Positions 23,373 to 32,203 of a stretch of 37,774 nucleotides of DNA are shown in pieces. Positions within the stretch are counted from its first letter, which is position 1; every line of letters starts with the position of its first letter. The stretch comes from Bacillota bacterium. GTDB lineage: Bacteria; Bacillota; Limnochordia; Limnochordales; DUMU01. A program made the translations under genes and the position numbers. The notes beneath the pieces are model-generated. The model saw nothing but the letters and a program-made list of their open reading frames with translations. It did not search any database and was not told the origin of the DNA. The stretch covers positions 1-37,774 of the forward strand of contig DUMU01000011.1 in assembly GCA_012839805.1 (NCBI GenBank), given 5' to 3'.

Positions 23373-24810
23373 GGTTGAAAAACAGCACGGCCCGCTCGCC
23401 GTTCACCAGAGGCTTCACCCAGATCTCGTGGTCGCCGTCATCCCGGATCTTCCTCCCCTGAACCCCGAGCGGATCCTGGTTCACCGCGATGACCTCGCGG
23501 TTGGTCAGGATGGCCCGGGTGGCCTCCGACACGCTGCGAAGATCGTTGCCGGCCATGAGGGGCGCCGCCAGGATACACCACAGGCTGAAATGGGCCTGGT
23601 ACTCGGTCTCGCTCATGCCGCCGTTGCCCACCTCGAGCATGTCCGGGTCGTTCCAGTGGCCCAGCCCGGCGTACTTCTCGAGCCCTACCTGCCGGTCCAG
23701 GATGTTGAGGACGCTGCCCCAGTTATCCTGGATGTCTCCGGTCGTGCGCCAGAGATGGCCCACTTGCGCCCCCCAAAGCCAGGGAGAATGCGTGCCCCAC
23801 TCGCAGATGCTAAAGACGATCGGACGCCCCGTGGCCTGCAGAGCTTCGCTCATCTTCTTGTAATTCTGAACCGTTATCTCCCGGGTGGTATACGGATTAT
23901 AGAACTTGATAGTGTTTTTGCCGGCTTTGAGAGTGACCGGAATCGTCAACGTGTTGATCGCACTCCGTTGCCCGCCGGGATTGTTCAAGCGCAGCCGTTC
24001 ACCCGGACCATCATTAATGCTGATGAACACGGCCCGCGGATTGGCAGGATTCGTCGTATGAACGTAGGTGATCGTCAACTCGTACTGCCCATCGCTTGGA
24101 ACTTCTATATTGTTGAACTGCAGGCTTCCGCTACCTTCTCCAATTCCCATCACCGTACGCTTTCCAGAGCAGACCGACGAATACCGGATTCTCGCCCCTC
24201 CCGAGATCTCGTTTGCCGGGGACTCTGCTTCGTACTCGACTCCGGCTACCACAATCTTGTCAATCTCGCAGTCGGCCATCTCGGAGTAGCAAAAGTCGTA
24301 TTTCAGGTAGTCAACGCCCCACTCCGCAAAGGTCTGAGCATCCACCTCTTCGTAACCCAGGCTGGCCGGCAACCCCTGGCAGGTACGCAGCCCGTTCGAG
24401 GAATAGATCCCGGGCTTGAGGCCCTTGCTGTGCACGTAGTCGGCCAGTGCCTTGATCCCGCTCGGGAAGGTCGCGGGGTTGGCCTGGAGCCGCCCCTGGG
24501 CGTCTCGCACCGGGGCCATCCAGCCGTCATCGATCACTACGTACTCATATCCGGCGTCCTTCATCCCGGATGAAACCATGGCCTCGGCGATTTGCCGGAT
24601 GATGGCTTCATTGATCCGGGTGCCGAAACAGTTCCAGCTGTTCCATCCCATCGGGGGAGTACGGGCCAGGCCGTCGTCCCGCGCGAAGACGGCCGTTGCC
24701 CCCACCTGCCATCCCGCGGCGGTCGCAAACACAAAGAAGGGTAACGCAAGCATGAAAGCTGCGCGCGACCATGGAAACCAGGCTGTCGCTCGGTGGAATC
24801 GGGTTGACAC
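23173..24810 (-). CDS. secreted alpha-galactosidase, GH27 (frameshifted)
   Basis: Secreted retaining alpha-galactosidase or beta-L-arabinopyranosidase of family 27. Signal peptide about 1-43. The catalytic barrel starts at LARTPPMGWNSWN. The nucleophile is Asp 172 in YLKYDFCYS. Arg 355 and acid/base Asp 359 lie in WRTTGDIQDNW, followed by GHWNDPDMLEVGNGG. A beta-sandwich of about 130 residues (184-315, CBM35-like) is inserted in the barrel between the nucleophile and NYKKMSEALQ. After residue 490 the frame runs into a GEAGQAGQVGAVGAAG-type repeat and stops at 23173. The expected end of the beta domain is in the overlapping frame downstream. Start GTG 24810 follows GGGAGGGGCAGGTC. Either a broken gene, a sequencing error or slippage-expressed. 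Confidence 0.88.
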   Translation of the reverse strand: MSTRFHRATAWFPWSRAAFMLALPFFVFATAAGWQVGATAVFARDDGLARTPPMGWNSWNCFGTRINEAIIRQIAEAMVSSGMKDAGYEYVVIDDGWMAPVRDAQGRLQANPATFPSGIKALADYVHSKGLKPGIYSSNGLRTCQGLPASLGYEEVDAQTFAEWGVDYLKYDFCYSEMADCEIDKIVVAGVEYEAESPANEISGGARIRYSSVCSGKRTVMGIGEGSGSLQFNNIEVPSDGQYELTITYVHTTNPANPRAVFISINDGPGERLRLNNPGGQRSAINTLTIPVTLKAGKNTIKFYNPYTTREITVQNYKKMSEALQATGRPIVFSICEWGTHSPWLWGAQVGHLWRTTGDIQDNWGSVLNILDRQVGLEKYAGLGHWNDPDMLEVGNGGMSETEYQAHFSLWCILAAPLMAGNDLRSVSEATRAILTNREVIAVNQDPLGVQGRKIRDDGDHEIWVKPLVNGERAVLFFNRGEMPARMAVPVEEVEEAGLQLLAEVGRAGEAGQAGQVGAVGAAGAAASWKGGRRAGRRRPCLCSA

Positions 24811-25008
24811 GACCTGCCCCTCCCTTGCGCCTGATCCGCGAAAAAACTGTCCCTGTTACTCAATGGTTCGTGTCGCTTGCAGACGTTCCTTCCCCGGCCG
24901 CCGAGGCGGCGAGAAGGGTTCCCGCCGCGGCGGCGGTACAGGCCCCGCAGGTCGTGACGCCCCCGCCGGCTGCGCCGGTCCCGTTGACCCCTCTGACCAC
25001 GACGAGCA

Positions 25009-26148
25009 CTAGCGGGTGGAAGGTGCCCTGTTTCTGCCGGGCCGCCGGAGCCGCGGACCGGCAAACAATAGCACCAGCGGTAAGACGACCTGAAAGGACG
25101 CCGCGAACACGGGGTATACGTTGACGGCGAACTCGACCATCTCGCGGTTATTGGCGTAAAGACCCCCGGTCAGAGCGGCAACGACGAAGCCGAGGGCCAC
25201 CTCGAGCGGGGCCATTTCCGCGCGCCCCTGGAGGTCGAGCAGATCCCGCAGGCAACCGGCGGAGGCGAGGAGAACCACGGCCAGCTTTATGAAACCGGCA
25301 TTCACCCAAACGAAAAGGGCCAGGACATCGATTCTCTCGATGAACCGCCCCACACGGACCAGTTCGACCGACGCCAGCCCCGGGAAAACGTAGCGAGAAG
25401 CTTCCTCTACCCCCAAAGCGGTAACATTGCGCAGTGCCAGACCGGAGAGCAGGAGTGCTGACATCACGATCCCCCGGCGTATCATGGGTATCCCGTCGCG
25501 AGGTTCGGGTAGCCATAGCAGGACGGGAAGGAGGGCAACCAGTTCCAAGAACGGAAAGGTGATGGCAGTGGCGATTCCGTGAATGACGGGACGCCATCCC
25601 AGGTCAAGGAAGGGAAGCAGCCGGTCCAGGTGCAGGAGGCCGGGGGTCAGGAAACTGAGGATCAAGACCGCCCAGGAGGCAGCATAGGACGCGGGGATGA
25701 TGATCTCGGCAAGACGCGCCACTCCCTCGATCCCCTGCGAACTAGACCAGACTGCCATGGCGGCAAACAACAGGATGAGCACCGCCGTCGGCGTCGATGG
25801 TAGAACCGAGAGTCCGAGAACGGTTACCAGGTGCCGCATGACCAAAGCGGCCAGGCAAACGAAGTAAAAAAAATACGCTGCTGCCGCTACCCTACCCAGG
25901 ACCGGCCCTGCTAACAGGATCCAAAAACTTTCACCGAAGGTACCAGCATGCTGCGCCCGCCGGGCTCGTTCAACCAACGCGCCCCAGACCAGGGTGCAGA
26001 AGACTATCGCTATTAGAGCCGCGACCAGCAACACCCACCATTGGTCTGCCTTGGCAGGTGAAGCCGACGTGAGAACCGTGGAGGTGCCCACCAGCAGACC
26101 CACCGTCAATACCAGCACCTGCCTGGACGATATCCCCACCGGTCGCAT
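25009..26148 (-). CDS. gerAB: spore germination permease subunit, GerAB family
   Basis: Subunit B of a nutrient germinant receptor in the spore inner membrane, an APC-superfamily protein that binds the germinant. It has 379 residues with ten hydrophobic segments and the family features TFGESFWILLAGPVLGR, GIEGVARLAEII, and FPFLELVALLPVL. The start is ATG 26148; GGAG is only 3 bases away, so translation may be modest. Oriented opposite to gerAA, with 94 bases between the start codons, unlike the usual A-B-C order in one transcript. The intergenic space holds CATAATC (26209-26215), similar to a SigG -10 box on the gerAA side, but no convincing -35. Confidence 0.9.
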   Translation of the reverse strand: MRPVGISSRQVLVLTVGLLVGTSTVLTSASPAKADQWWVLLVAALIAIVFCTLVWGALVERARRAQHAGTFGESFWILLAGPVLGRVAAAAYFFYFVCLAALVMRHLVTVLGLSVLPSTPTAVLILLFAAMAVWSSSQGIEGVARLAEIIIPASYAASWAVLILSFLTPGLLHLDRLLPFLDLGWRPVIHGIATAITFPFLELVALLPVLLWLPEPRDGIPMIRRGIVMSALLLSGLALRNVTALGVEEASRYVFPGLASVELVRVGRFIERIDVLALFVWVNAGFIKLAVVLLASAGCLRDLLDLQGRAEMAPLEVALGFVVAALTGGLYANNREMVEFAVNVYPVFAASFQVVLPLVLLFAGPRLRRPGRNRAPSTR

Positions 26149-26242
26149 TGGCTCCGGGTGGCTCCTCTCGTGTCACCGTTGCCGTTCCCGGCAAACAGCC
26201 GCTCTGCCCATAATCCTCACCCTCCGGAGGCAAATTAATGCC

Positions 26243-28018
26243 ATGAGTTGGACCGCAATACGTCGGCGTTTGCAGCGGTGGTGGCCCGGCCCCTCGCCCC
26301 CGCAAAGAAAAGAACTGCCATCGTCGGGAACGCCTCTTCGTCCCCGGCCGGCGCCGGCACCGCCCCCCTCCGGGCCAGCGGGCAGTGATCAACAGCTCCT
26401 GCCCCTGCTTAAGTTACTCCGGGAGAAACTCGGTAACTCGGAGGATGTCCTGACGCGGGAGATTCGCCTCGGCCAGCAGCGACTCGGTTTGATCTTTATC
26501 GACGGGCTGGTGGACAGGGATAGCATCCAGAATCGCATAATCCAGCCGCTCGAGCGAGGTCCCGGAAGCACCGGCCTGCCGGCGAACCAGGAGCAAGGGC
26601 CTCTGTCTCCTCCGTTCTCGGCCCGGCAAGTCTACGAGCGGCTCATCGCGATCGCCGATGTCCGGGTTTCCGCCGATCCCGCCGAGATGATACAGGCAAT
26701 CCTGGAGGGGGCGACCGTGATGGCCTCCGATTCATGGCCGGAGGCCGTAATCGCTTCTACCGAAGGGTGGGAGAAACGGGACATCAGTGAACCGGATATT
26801 GAAGCGGTGGTCCGCGGACCGCGCGAGGGATTTACCGAGAATCTGAGGACCAACACGGCGCTGCTCAGAAGGCGCCTGCGCACCCCGAAGCTAACTTTCG
26901 CGCGGATGCGGATCGGTACGGTAAGCAACACGAACATCACGATCGCGTGGATACGGGGACTGGTGAATGTTGAGGTACTGAAGGAAGTTCACCAGCGGCT
27001 CGCCAGGATTGAAATGGAGGCCGTGTTTGAAAGCGGCTACCTGGAAGAGTGGCTGGAGGACCACCCCTGGTCGCCCTTCCCTCAGATCCTTCATACCGAA
27101 AGACCCGACCGGGTGGCCGGGGCGCTCCTCGAGGGCCACGTGGCGATCCTGGTCGACAACACTCCTATGGTTTTGATCGTGCCCGCTACCATCACGGTGC
27201 TTTTGCAGTCGTCGGCCGACTACTACGACCGTTCCTGGATCTCGGTGCCCGTCCGGGCTATTCGCCTGCTGGGCTTGCTCGTGACGCTGCTCGTCCCGGC
27301 CATTTACGTGGCCCTCACCTCTTTCCAGGTTGAGCTGATCCCCACCCCGCTCATGCTCTCCATTGCGGCCCAGCGAGAGCAGGTACCCTACCCGGCAGTG
27401 ATCGAGGCGCTCATCATGGGCGTGGTGTTGCAAATCCTGATCGAAGCGGGAGTGCGGCTGCCACGGCCGGTGGGTTCCGCCATTACCATCGTGGGAGCGA
27501 TAGCGATCGGTCAAGCTGCAGTCTCGGCCGGCCTGGTGTCGGCGGCCATGGTGATTGCGGGGTCCCTCACGGCGCTGGCCTCCTTCGCGATACCCGACTA
27601 CAGCCTGGGAGCCACGGTTCGCTGGCTGGCCCTGGCCATGTTGCTGCCGGCCGCCACCCTGGGGATCACCGGGATACTCCTCGCGGGGATAGCGCTTCTG
27701 ATCCACCTGGTATCGCTCCGCTCCTTCGGCGTGCCGTACCTCGCCCCCACGGCGCCTATCTACTGGGGTGGACAGGAGGACGTCATCTGGCGGGCACCCT
27801 GGTGGAAGCACGCCAAGCGCCCGCCATATCAGGTCAAGCAGGACGTCCGGCGGGTCGGCCGCGGCCGGCGGTCTTCCACGTGGAGCCCGCCCCAGCACCC
27901 GCCGGCCAGGTCTTCCCTCCGCCTTGAACTGGAACAGCAGCGGCAGCCACGGCAACCGGGTCGGCAACCTCCCGCAGAGCCGGGTGGCAGTGGTGAAGAT
28001 CATGAACCGGCAAGGTAA
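26243..28018 (+). CDS. gerAA: spore germination protein, GerAA family
   Basis: Subunit A of the germinant receptor, 591 residues from ATG 26243. This start follows CCGGAGG by 12 bases; the frame stays open further upstream but would overlap gerAB on the other strand. An Arg/Pro-rich low-complexity head (about 1-50) precedes the soluble N-terminal domains (DVLTREIRLGQQRLGLIFIDG and REGFTENLRTNTALLRRRLR, the core GerA motif). The membrane part then has four to five helices, beginning RLLGLLVTLLVPAIYVAL, with ELIPTPLMLSIAAQRE. The C-terminus (about 510-591) is basic and low in complexity. GerA subunits form the ion channel released on germinant binding. The gene overlaps gerAC by 17 bases. Confidence 0.92.
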   Translation: MSWTAIRRRLQRWWPGPSPPQRKELPSSGTPLRPRPAPAPPPSGPAGSDQQLLPLLKLLREKLGNSEDVLTREIRLGQQRLGLIFIDGLVDRDSIQNRIIQPLERGPGSTGLPANQEQGPLSPPFSARQVYERLIAIADVRVSADPAEMIQAILEGATVMASDSWPEAVIASTEGWEKRDISEPDIEAVVRGPREGFTENLRTNTALLRRRLRTPKLTFARMRIGTVSNTNITIAWIRGLVNVEVLKEVHQRLARIEMEAVFESGYLEEWLEDHPWSPFPQILHTERPDRVAGALLEGHVAILVDNTPMVLIVPATITVLLQSSADYYDRSWISVPVRAIRLLGLLVTLLVPAIYVALTSFQVELIPTPLMLSIAAQREQVPYPAVIEALIMGVVLQILIEAGVRLPRPVGSAITIVGAIAIGQAAVSAGLVSAAMVIAGSLTALASFAIPDYSLGATVRWLALAMLLPAATLGITGILLAGIALLIHLVSLRSFGVPYLAPTAPIYWGGQEDVIWRAPWWKHAKRPPYQVKQDVRRVGRGRRSSTWSPPQHPPARSSLRLELEQQRQPRQPGRQPPAEPGGSGEDHEPAR

Positions 28019-29435
28019 CAACGCCCGCCCGGATCGCACGAATGCGGGCAGGAGCATGATGGTGCTAGTGGCCCTCCTGACCGGTACGGCGGCATTGATC
28101 GGCGGGTGCTGGGACCGGCACGAAATCAACGAGCTGAGCGTCGTCCTCACCGCCGCCGTCGACCGCGACGGCGAGCAGTGGGAATTCTCGGTCGGCCTGA
28201 TCCGGACGACCGGTCAGCCCTCGGGAGGCCAAGCCCCGGGGGCGGGAGGAGGGGGCGCAGGTGGAGGTGCACCGGGTGTTCCGAGAGCTGCTTTCGTGGT
28301 TACCGCTCGAGGAAGTACCCTCGACGAAGCCATCCAGAACCTCAGACTGTATATCTCCAGAACACTTCATTGGGATCATGCGATCTTGCTGGTGATCGGG
28401 GAGGCCGCGGCTCGCTACGGAATCCAGGAACTTCTCGATATGTGGACCCGCCACGAAGCGATGCGAACCACGGCCACCGTCGTCGTCGTTCGCGGGAAAG
28501 CCAGCGATTTTGTCGCCTCTCTTCAAGTAGGACTGGGGAACACCCTCGCCGACGAAGTGACCAGGATAGTGGAACTCTCCCAGAAGGCCGCACTGACGCG
28601 GCAAGTCGCGGTACACGATCTGGCAGCGGCCCTGAGCGGGGAGGCCCACGCATCGCTGGTGCCGGTTTTCGGAGCGGTAGCTCTGCCTCAACCACCCGCT
28701 CCGGGAACCCCCCCTCCCTCAACAGCTGGCAAGAGGAGTACGAGCACGGGAAGGAGCAACACCGGGGCAAGTGGCGCCGAGCGAACTCATTCCGAACCGG
28801 CCCCCGCAGTACAGGAAGGACGTTACTTGCCTCCCTCCCAACCCCTGGCTTCGGCCCAGCTGCAGGGAGGAGCGGTTTTCTTACGGGATAAGCTCATCGG
28901 TTTCCTCGGTTTAACCGAAGTAAGGGGGGTGATGTGGGTGGTTTCACCACCGCGCGAAGCGATAGTGGCGGTCCCCTGTCCCGCGGCGGCGGCGTTGGAC
29001 CCGAACACCGGGCCGAAAGCCGATCTCGTCAGCGTGTCGGTGAGAAAGGTGATACCCCGAATCCGGGTCACCGCCGAAAGGGCCTCAATTGAACTTAGCG
29101 TCCAGGGCGTCCTGGAGAGCCAGGCGTGTTTCCGAGAGCACGAGATATTGGGCAGGGCAAAGGCGCAGGGAGCAGAAGCGGCGCTAAAGGTACTGGCGGA
29201 GGCGGTGAGCCGCCGCGTATCCCAGGAGGTCAAGCGCAGTATCGCCGTCACCCAGGCCATGGGAGCGGACGTTTTCGGGCTCGCGACCGTCCTCCACCGC
29301 CAGCACAAACAGGCGTGGCGGGCAGTTCAAGATCGGTGGGAGCAGGTTTACCGGACCTTACCGGTGGAAGTTACGGTTGTTTCCCGCATCTCGGCTACCG
29401 GTGAAACCATCCAGCCTCCGGATGTGAAGTTGTAA
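28002..29435 (+). CDS. gerAC: spore germination lipoprotein, GerAC family
   Basis: Subunit C of the germinant receptor, a lipoprotein on the outer face of the spore inner membrane. From ATG 28002 the protein has 477 residues with a signal helix and lipobox LIGGC (Cys 36), followed by WDRHEINELSVV, the usual GerC beginning. It then has GSTLDEAIQNL, LHWDHAILLVIGEAAARYGI, DMWTRHEAMR and ends with VTVVSRISATGETIQ. Two low-complexity insertions are seen: Gly/Ala near 75-95, and a Ser/Thr/Pro/Gly stretch of about 50 residues between ALPQPPAPG and ASAQLQGGAVF. ATG 28057 is a shorter alternative start. Coupled to gerAA by overlap. Confidence 0.9.
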   Translation: MNRQGNNARPDRTNAGRSMMVLVALLTGTAALIGGCWDRHEINELSVVLTAAVDRDGEQWEFSVGLIRTTGQPSGGQAPGAGGGGAGGGAPGVPRAAFVVTARGSTLDEAIQNLRLYISRTLHWDHAILLVIGEAAARYGIQELLDMWTRHEAMRTTATVVVVRGKASDFVASLQVGLGNTLADEVTRIVELSQKAALTRQVAVHDLAAALSGEAHASLVPVFGAVALPQPPAPGTPPPSTAGKRSTSTGRSNTGASGAERTHSEPAPAVQEGRYLPPSQPLASAQLQGGAVFLRDKLIGFLGLTEVRGVMWVVSPPREAIVAVPCPAAAALDPNTGPKADLVSVSVRKVIPRIRVTAERASIELSVQGVLESQACFREHEILGRAKAQGAEAALKVLAEAVSRRVSQEVKRSIAVTQAMGADVFGLATVLHRQHKQAWRAVQDRWEQVYRTLPVEVTVVSRISATGETIQPPDVKL

Positions 29436-29439
29436 GCTA

Positions 29440-29462
29440 CGCTACCCGGACTCCCAGTAGCG
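29440..29462 (+). promoter_or_regulatory. intercistronic hairpin in the ger operon
   Basis: CGCTAC (29440-29445) and GTAGCG (29457-29462) pair across 11 bases between gerAC and the small D-subunit gene. It has no T run. It probably affects relative expression of the D gene rather than ending transcription. Confidence 0.25.
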
Positions 29463-29480
29463 AGGGGACAAAGAGGTTTT

Positions 29481-29720
29481 ATGATCGCAGGTATCATATG
29501 GATAAGCTTGCTGGTCGTGGTGATCGGGGTTTGGGGAACCTGGCAGCTGGTGCAACGGCAAGCCTGGCGCGCCCTGGTGGCGTTCCTGGTATTACTGGCA
29601 CTGGGAAGTGCGATGGGGATCGCCGTAATCGCCGGGCTACCGGCGTTACCTCTGACGAGCTGGGTGACCCGCCTTTTCCTGCCCGTCGCCCGGTGGCTCT
29701 TCGGGCCGACCGTTCCCTGA
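29481..29720 (+). CDS. germinant-receptor D subunit-like small membrane protein
   Basis: 79-residue protein with two membrane helices (about 3-22 and 30-52) and a short C-terminal tail. It lies 45 bases behind gerAC with AAAGAGG 6 bases before ATG 29481. Small two-helix proteins encoded with germinant receptors are known as D subunits and modulate receptor activity in Bacillus. Size, topology and position match that class. Sequence similarity cannot be judged by eye, so the assignment rests on context. Confidence 0.75.
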   Translation: MIAGIIWISLLVVVIGVWGTWQLVQRQAWRALVAFLVLLALGSAMGIAVIAGLPALPLTSWVTRLFLPVARWLFGPTVP

Positions 29721-29775
29721 GCCCGGAGCAGCCGGAGCAAAAAACGGCCCCGCCGGAGCAGGATTCCCGGATGCG

Positions 29776-32073
29776 TTGGCCAATACCTGGAACGGTCGAA
29801 GGCAGAGGGGGTTGGCTGGGTTGGCTGTGCTGCCGCGTTCGCCCGTTGCTCTTCGGTTGGTGGCGGCTGCAGTGCTCGTGCTGGCGGCATTGGCCCTGAA
29901 CGCAGTGACGGCGTGGCCGGCGGTGGCCACCGCATCGGAGGATGGCGACGAAAAGGTGGAACTCGGCCCGAACCTGCTGCGCAATGCTTCGTTTGAACTG
30001 GATGCCAACCGTGACGGCCGCCCGGACGGTTGGACGATAGAGTGGATGTGGGTGAAGCCGCCCAACCGGGTGGAACTGGCCGCAGAGGCGGCCGAGGGAG
30101 AGCGGTCACTCCATGTGGTGGTCAAGGAGATCGGAGTACCGCAAGGCTGGGGCGGCCGGGCTTTCCAGGACGTGCTGGTGCAGCCCGGAAAGGCTTACCG
30201 GGTGAGTGCGTCTATCAAGATGAAGGGATGGCAGTCACTGGTCGCAGCGGAAGGCGTTTCTGTGACGGTAATCTGGCACTTCCGTGACGGTTCTTGGAGC
30301 GAGTCTCAGATACCGGTGACGGAAGAGCTGTTCGCGGGGGACTTCGATTGGAAACGGTTCGAAGGGCAGGTAGTAGCGCCGGACCGGGCCGACCGGGTCC
30401 GGGTGGCGGTCTGGGCCAACACCGGGACGGGGGAGATCTGGTTCGATGATGTGCGGTTTCAGGAGGTACGCGCGGGTGCAGCGGCAGTTGCGGCGGCAGC
30501 TGCGGGTGCGGGGGCCGGGGCCGGAGCCGGAGCGGCCCCGGCCGGCGGCGGGCCGGGCCGCAGGGCCGGCGCCGGGGCTGTGCCGTCACGGTCCGTAACC
30601 CTCAAACCTCGCCCGGCCGAGGCCCGGGCCGTCTGGGTGGACGATTACACGCTGGCTACGCTCAAAGACCGGCAGGACGTGGCCCGCCTCTTTGACCGGC
30701 TTGAGCAGGCCGGCGTCAATATGATTATGCCCTTTGTCTGGATAGGCGGCTATGCGCTGTGGAGAAGCGAGGTGGCGCCGCGGAATCCGGCGGTGGAGAC
30801 CTGGGGCAGGGCCGGCGACCGGGGTGCGGGCGAACCGGGCAGCCCGGGTGCAGCCGAGCGAGGCGACGTGAGCGCAGGCGAAGACCCGCTGCAGGTAATG
30901 GTCGAGGAGGCGCACCGCCGGGGAATGGAGATCCATCCGGTGGTCGTGGTCTTCATGGTCGGGTCGAAGAGCAACCCGGGGCCGATCGTCGCCGCCCATC
31001 CCGACTGGGTCGAGCTTGACCGTAACGGGCAGCAGGTGAGCGCGTATGACCTGATCTGGGTGTCGCCTGCCCTTCCCGAGGTGCAGGACTACCTGGCGGG
31101 TGTCTTCCGGGAGCTCGTCTCCCGTTATGACATCGACGGTCTGCAGCTGGATTACATACGGTACGAAATCAGTTCACCGGTACCTTTCGGTTACAACGCT
31201 CGTGAACTCTCTCTTTACCGGCAGGCCACCGGAGTGGATGCAAGAGAGCTCGCTCCGGGAAGTGAGGGGGAGTTTGCGTTTGCCCGCTGGCGGGCGGAGC
31301 AGGTAACCCGGTTCGTGGAACGGATTTCTACCGAGCTGCGCACCCTGAAGCCCCACCTCGTGCTGTCGGCGGCGGTGGCGGCGGACTATCGGAGCGCCCT
31401 CAGCCAGCGTTACCAGGACTGGAAGCTGTGGGTCGAGAAAGGGTATCTGGACCTGATCTTCCCCATGGCCTATAGCGACGACCTGAACGAGATCCGGGAG
31501 TGGGTGAAGACCGATCTCTACCTGGCCGGCCTGGGCGGGGGCAAGGCTCTGGTTTATGCGGGACTGGCCGCCTACACGGCACGGCAGCCCGGCGAGCTGG
31601 TAGAGCAGATCGAGCTCTGCCGGGGGCTGGCTGCACCCGGCATCGCTTTGTTTGCCACCTGGCATATGGATACGAGCGATTACGAGGCGCTGGGGGCGCC
31701 GGCAGGGCCGTTCCGGGCGGAGGCAGTAACGCCTCACGGTTCACCGGGGGAGGCGGCCGCCGCCAACCTGCGGGTGCTGGCCGGCGCGGTGAAAGAGCCG
31801 GTGGCGGCCGACCCGGCGCTCAAGGCGCTGGCTGATGACCTCGACCGATTGGCAGCGAAGGTCGAGGGCCTGGCCCGGTCGGAGGGCCCGCTTAGCACCG
31901 CGCCGGTCGAAGCGATTCGCCAGGCGCTGGCCGGAGTGCGGGAGGAGTTGAAGGCAACCGGTCGCTACGGGGCAGTCTTGAGCGATGAAAGCCGGCAGGC
32001 GATCCAGGTTGAACTGCTGGTCGCCGACCAGCTGCTCTGCTACTGGATGGCCCATCCGGCGACCGGCCGGTGA
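29776..32073 (+). CDS. secreted GHL10/YngK-like glycoside hydrolase with N-terminal CBM
   Basis: Secreted or anchored 765-residue protein. A signal segment (about 25-50) is followed by a beta-sandwich carbohydrate-binding domain of the CBM4/9 type (about 64-232: LLRNASFELDANRDGRPDGW to WFDDVRFQE). Next is a long Ala/Gly low-complexity linker (about 235-272). The GHL10 (DUF187, YngK-like) TIM barrel follows from RAVWVDDYT, with GVNMIMPFVW, RRGMEIHPVVVVFM, DIDGLQLDYIRY and LDLIFPMAYSDD. A helical C-terminal region (about 660-765) ends it. Acidic residues in LQLDYIRY are typical of this family; substrate unknown, possibly peptidoglycan or another glycan. The start is uncertain: TTG 29776 gives the longest frame, but AGAGGGGG at 29804-29811 favours TTG 29821. 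Confidence 0.82.
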   Translation: MANTWNGRRQRGLAGLAVLPRSPVALRLVAAAVLVLAALALNAVTAWPAVATASEDGDEKVELGPNLLRNASFELDANRDGRPDGWTIEWMWVKPPNRVELAAEAAEGERSLHVVVKEIGVPQGWGGRAFQDVLVQPGKAYRVSASIKMKGWQSLVAAEGVSVTVIWHFRDGSWSESQIPVTEELFAGDFDWKRFEGQVVAPDRADRVRVAVWANTGTGEIWFDDVRFQEVRAGAAAVAAAAAGAGAGAGAGAAPAGGGPGRRAGAGAVPSRSVTLKPRPAEARAVWVDDYTLATLKDRQDVARLFDRLEQAGVNMIMPFVWIGGYALWRSEVAPRNPAVETWGRAGDRGAGEPGSPGAAERGDVSAGEDPLQVMVEEAHRRGMEIHPVVVVFMVGSKSNPGPIVAAHPDWVELDRNGQQVSAYDLIWVSPALPEVQDYLAGVFRELVSRYDIDGLQLDYIRYEISSPVPFGYNARELSLYRQATGVDARELAPGSEGEFAFARWRAEQVTRFVERISTELRTLKPHLVLSAAVAADYRSALSQRYQDWKLWVEKGYLDLIFPMAYSDDLNEIREWVKTDLYLAGLGGGKALVYAGLAAYTARQPGELVEQIELCRGLAAPGIALFATWHMDTSDYEALGAPAGPFRAEAVTPHGSPGEAAAANLRVLAGAVKEPVAADPALKALADDLDRLAAKVEGLARSEGPLSTAPVEAIRQALAGVREELKATGRYGAVLSDESRQAIQVELLVADQLLCYWMAHPATGR

Positions 32074-32160
32074 CGGGGATTGGAGGGGCCGGGCGCGATG
32101 CCGCTCGGTTCGCAGCTCGACCAGGCCACCTCGGCCTTTGGTTCGGGCTTCATGTTGGCA

Positions 32161-32182
32161 CTTTGAGGCTCAAAGCTTGAGC
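32161..32182 (+). promoter_or_regulatory. overlapping palindromes before the oxidoreductase gene
   Basis: CTTTGAG-G-CTCAAAG (32161-32175) and GCTCAA-AGC-TTGAGC (32168-32182) overlap, 22 bases before the start codon of the Gfo/Idh/MocA gene. They could be an operator or two alternative RNA hairpins next to the ribosome-binding site. Confidence 0.35.
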
Positions 32183-32203
32183 TTAAAGGGAGGAAAATAA
32201 TCG

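Noticed and set aside
23428-24573. 381-residue open frame opposite the GH27 gene
   Set aside because: No recognisable domain; the minus strand encodes the catalytic barrel with both active-site motifs.
26891-28150. 419-residue open frame opposite gerAA
   Set aside because: His/Gly/Arg-rich antisense shadow of a clear germination gene.
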